From an uncultured Alphaproteobacteria bacterium (lineage in GTDB: Bacteria; Pseudomonadota; Alphaproteobacteria; GCA-2731375), in contig CATOSZ010000003.1 of assembly GCA_951812805.1 (NCBI GenBank), forward strand, positions 1,132,557 through 1,196,556: 64,000 nt of DNA, in the 5' to 3' direction. Position numbers and translations under genes: made by a program. This document shows, piece after piece, positions 61,635 to 64,000 of the stretch (positions are counted from its first letter, which is position 1; each line of letters opens with the position of its first letter). Under the pieces are notes generated by a model. It worked only from the letters and a program-made list of their open reading frames with translations, made no database searches and was not told the origin of the DNA.

Positions 61635-61902
61635 CTAGAGCACGGTCCGACCCTATGGAAGCGCTGGATGGCCCTGCCTGGCCGCTCGGGCAGGAGCGCT
61701 GCGCCGCGCGATGTGGTGCCATCGGGCAAGCAGCGCGACGCCCCCGAGCGGCCAGGCAGGGCCACCGAAGGCCGGGTTCTTTTGCGCCGTGGCGGCCATG
61801 GCATCGCTCACCGATACCCCGCATCGCCATCGCGATGCCATGGCCGCCACGACACAAAATCTCCCCGGTCCAGCGCTTCCATAGGGTCGGACCGTGCTCT
61901 AG
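61635..61902. repeat. 268-bp nested palindrome (element C) with two internal hairpins
   Basis: Outer arms 61635-61668 and 61869-61902 pair perfectly over 34 bp (CTAGAGCACGGTCCGACCCT...). Inside, C1 is a perfect 22-bp stem (61669-61690 with 61743-61764) whose 52-nt loop closely matches the loop of B1. C2 is a perfect 19-bp stem (61788-61806 with 61833-61851). It lies between two convergent genes, ending 2 bp before the CoA-transferase stop codon. The rest of 61527-61904 has no gene. Confidence 0.93.
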
Positions 61903-61904
61903 CC

Positions 61905-63065
61905 CTACTCCGCCGCCCGCTCGCGCGCCGCCAGTTCGGCCCGGATCTCGTCCGAGTGCTCACCCAACACCGGGGCCGGCCGGCGCACGCCGCCGGGCGT
62001 CGCCGACAGCTTGACCGGCGTGCCGATGTTGCGCTGGCGGCCGGCCTTGGGATGCTCGACCTCGACCACCATGTCGCGGTCCAGCACATGGGGATCGTTG
62101 AACACCTCGTCGTGATAGCGCACGGGGCCGGCGGGAATGTTCTCCGCATCCAGCTTGTCGAACCAGTTCTCCGTCGTATCGGTGATGAAGCGTTCCTGCA
62201 GCAACGCCACCAGGGCCTTGTTGTTGGCGACCCGGTCGGCCTTGCTCTTGAAGCGGGGATCCTCGATCAGATGCTCGCAGCCGAGCACCGCGCAGGCCTT
62301 GACCCAGAGATTGTGCTGCGCCGCACCCAGCACCAGCCAGCCGTTCTGCGTCTCGAAGACCTGGTAGGGGGAGGAGCCGCGGTGCTGCTGGCCGATGCGG
62401 GTCGGCCGCTCGTTCGTGGCGAAATAACCGGCCGCCTCGTAGACGCATTTCGAGATCGCGCTTTCATACAGCGAGACGTCGACCTGCTGGCCTTCCCCGC
62501 TGACCTCGCGCTGGGCGATGGCGGTAAGCACGCCGAAGGCCGCGAACATGCCGGCGCTGGTGTCCGAAATGGCGATCGGCAGGCGATGCGGCGGCCCGTC
62601 CTCGTCGCCGGAGATCGCCATCAGGCCACTCATCGCCTGGGCCACCAGGTCGAAGCCGCCGCGCGGGCTGTAGGGACCGGTCTGCCCGAAGCCTGAGATC
62701 GAGCAATAGACCAGCCGCGGATTGAGGGCGTGCATGTCGCCGTAGCCGAGGCCTAAGCGGTCCATCACGCCGGGGCGCGCATTCTCGACCAGGATGTCCG
62801 CCTCGGCGATCAGCCGCTTCGCGACGTCGAGGTCTTCGGCATCCTTCAGGTTCAGCTCGATCGAGCGCTTGTTGCGGTTCCACAGCATGAAGGGCGCGCT
62901 CTCACCCTCGATGAAAGGCGGCGTCTCGCGCAACACGTCGCCGGAGCCCGGCCGCTCGATCTTGATAACGTCGGCGCCCTGGTCCGCCAGCAGCATGCAG
63001 CAATAGGGCCCCGATAGATGGGTCGTGATGTCCACGACCTTCAAATGCGACAGTGCGCCCGGCAT
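61905..63065 (-). CDS. CaiB/BaiF-family (family III) CoA-transferase
   Basis: A 386-residue type III CoA-transferase: LKVVDITTHLSGPYCCMLLA, DQGADVIKIERPGSGDVLRE, NRNKRSIELNLKDAEDLDVA, and the catalytic Asp D168 (LPIAISDTSAGM), then GQQVDVSLYESAISKC and RGSSPYQVFETQNGWLVLGA. The family shuttles CoA between carboxylic acids (formyl-, carnitine- or succinyl-CoA types). Length and start (ATG 63065) are normal. The gene stands alone, divergent from the sensor gene. Substrate unknown. Confidence 0.92.
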   Translation of the reverse strand: MPGALSHLKVVDITTHLSGPYCCMLLADQGADVIKIERPGSGDVLRETPPFIEGESAPFMLWNRNKRSIELNLKDAEDLDVAKRLIAEADILVENARPGVMDRLGLGYGDMHALNPRLVYCSISGFGQTGPYSPRGGFDLVAQAMSGLMAISGDEDGPPHRLPIAISDTSAGMFAAFGVLTAIAQREVSGEGQQVDVSLYESAISKCVYEAAGYFATNERPTRIGQQHRGSSPYQVFETQNGWLVLGAAQHNLWVKACAVLGCEHLIEDPRFKSKADRVANNKALVALLQERFITDTTENWFDKLDAENIPAGPVRYHDEVFNDPHVLDRDMVVEVEHPKAGRQRNIGTPVKLSATPGGVRRPAPVLGEHSDEIRAELAARERAAE

Positions 63066-63200
63066 CGGCCTTCCTCCTCCCGTTCAAATGGCCGGGCATC
63101 ATAGCGGGGCGGCGACGGGCCATCGAATCTGATTCATAAAATCTTGAACGTTACACATCCATAATGGGCAACTCTGGAAAGCAAGAGACTTAATCGGGCC

Positions 63201-64000
63201 ATGAACTTCTCACATCACTCCATCGTCTGGCGGCTGATCCTGCCGATCCCCGCCGCAGTCATGATCCTGGTTGCCGGCCTCTGGTTCTGGTTGCCGGAAC
63301 GGGTCGGCAACGACGTCACCGAGGCGACCATCGCATCGGCCACACAGACGGCGAACCAGTTCAAGACGATCCGCGGCTATTACACCAAGAACGTCATCAA
63401 GAAGGCGGTGAAGAACGGTAGCCTGAAGCCCTCCTTCGACCATGCGAAGGAAGCGAACGGCATCCCGCTGCCCGCGACGTTGATCCACGATTTGAGCAAG
63501 CAGCTGGAGAAGCGCGACACCCGGGTCGCCCTCTATAGCGCCTTCCCCTTCCCGGTTCGGGGCGAACGAAAACTCGACGACTTCCAGCGCAGCGCCTGGC
63601 AGGCGTTGAGCGCGGACCCCGACGCGGTGGTCCATCGCCGGGTCGAGGTCGACGGCCGCCCGATGATCCGGGTCGCCATCGCGGACCGGATGGTGGCGGA
63701 CGCCTGCGTCAATTGCCACAACACGCACCCCGCCTCGCCCAAGACGGACTGGAAACTCGGCGATGTGCGCGGCGTGCTCGAAGTCGCGAGTTTCATCGAC
63801 GGGCCGCTCGCCGCCGGCGGAAATTTGTCGGAGACGATCATCCTCGCGGTTATCGGCGCGGGTGTCTTGCTGACCTTGATCAGCCTGATCCTCGCACGCC
63901 GGGTCGCCGGCCCGGTCGGCCAGCTCGCCGGCGCGATCAGCGCGCTCGGCGCGGGCGATACCACCCAGCGGGTCGAGTTCGCACACCGCCGCGACGAGAT
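63201..64000 (+). CDS. membrane sensor with Tll0287-like c-haem domain and HAMP (3' end outside window)
   Basis: The first 266 residues of a transmembrane signalling protein. Helix 1 is at about residues 10-31, a periplasmic Tll0287-like (DUF3365) domain spans about 32-210, helix 2 about 213-238 (IILAVIGAGVLLTLISLILA), and a HAMP linker starts at ARRVAGPVGQLAGAI. The periplasmic domain has a c-type haem-binding CVNCH (C169, C172, H173). Such modules sense redox state or gases and feed chemotaxis transducers, histidine kinases or cyclases. The output domain is beyond the edge. ATG 63201 matches the domain start. Confidence 0.85.
   Translation, partial: MNFSHHSIVWRLILPIPAAVMILVAGLWFWLPERVGNDVTEATIASATQTANQFKTIRGYYTKNVIKKAVKNGSLKPSFDHAKEANGIPLPATLIHDLSKQLEKRDTRVALYSAFPFPVRGERKLDDFQRSAWQALSADPDAVVHRRVEVDGRPMIRVAIADRMVADACVNCHNTHPASPKTDWKLGDVRGVLEVASFIDGPLAAGGNLSETIILAVIGAGVLLTLISLILARRVAGPVGQLAGAISALGAGDTTQRVEFAHRRDE

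Noticed and set aside
1-64000. CRISPR arrays, tRNA or rRNA genes
   Set aside because: I saw no regularly spaced direct repeats and no cloverleaf or conserved rRNA segment. The palindromic repeats are single and long, not array-like. A tool such as tRNAscan-SE would be decisive.

Overview
The window is GC-rich, gene-dense bacterial DNA. The protein set points to an alphaproteobacterium, most likely of the Rhodospirillales or a neighbouring order. It has a sigma-32 with the RpoH box, a GcvA-type LysR regulator, an intracellular polyhydroxyalkanoate depolymerase, a Ugp-type glycerol-3-phosphate ABC operon, and many flavin, Rieske and 2-oxoglutarate oxygenases plus amidohydrolases for small-molecule catabolism. 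I see no rRNA, tRNA or CRISPR array. The placement is inferred from gene content only.

Layout. 1-8310: a RutA-like flavin monooxygenase with a hydantoin-racemase-like partner, an amidohydrolase, a beta-propeller (BNR) protein, a very large adenylate cyclase/STAND/TPR signalling protein, and a Thg1-like 3'-5' nucleotidyltransferase. 8354-13080: a KefB/KefC-type K+/H+ antiporter gene cut near its 3' end by an IS21-family element. 13144-24624: a LysR regulator, a cystathionine-beta-synthase-like enzyme, a TauD-like dioxygenase, a yeast-type cytosine deaminase, a frameshifted SEC-C gene, a PHA depolymerase coupled to a YcgN-family gene, a flavin reductase, an MFS carrier, an SDR, and an IS1182-family element sitting on the SDR stop codon. 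24673-31756: a second flavin monooxygenase, DUF1330, a VOC protein, an IS481-family element, a glyoxalase-II-like hydrolase, an MFS exporter and kynureninase.

31855-41092: an ISAs1-family element, then ugpB (cut by an IS66-family element 18 codons before its stop), ugpA, ugpE, ugpC, a periplasmic glycerophosphodiesterase and a TauE/SafE permease. Together these would import and hydrolyse glycerophosphodiesters and glycerol 3-phosphate. 41111-44834: a zinc-type alcohol dehydrogenase split by a second, unrelated IS21-family element. 44838-48331: a four-gene minus-strand operon (SDR, ACMSD-like amidohydrolase, PLP decarboxylase, NTF2-like protein) of unknown pathway. 48557-49399: rpoH. 49747-50820 and 50959-51597: a TauD-like oxygenase and a glutathione S-transferase. 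51617-59589: a divergent catabolic locus. RidA, creatininase-type hydrolase, CMD-family protein and an IPNS-like oxygenase run leftward; a polar-amino-acid-type ABC transporter and a Rieske oxygenase run rightward. 59649-64000: a secreted caspase/formylglycine-generating-enzyme fusion, a CaiB-type CoA-transferase, and the start of a membrane sensor with a c-type-haem Tll0287-like domain.

Two things stand out beyond ordinary annotation. First, six insertion sequences of five families occupy about 11 kb. Each has an intact target-site duplication, so the broken genes kefB, ugpB and the alcohol dehydrogenase can be rebuilt exactly. Second, the intergenic spaces carry a family of very long, nested palindromes (48354-48521, 56160-56427, 61635-61902, with simpler ones at 26493-26554 and 29152-29233). 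Two copies differ by five base-pair-preserving (covarying) substitutions, and two share a nearly identical loop on completely different but perfectly paired stems. This is the best candidate here for an undescribed structural element.
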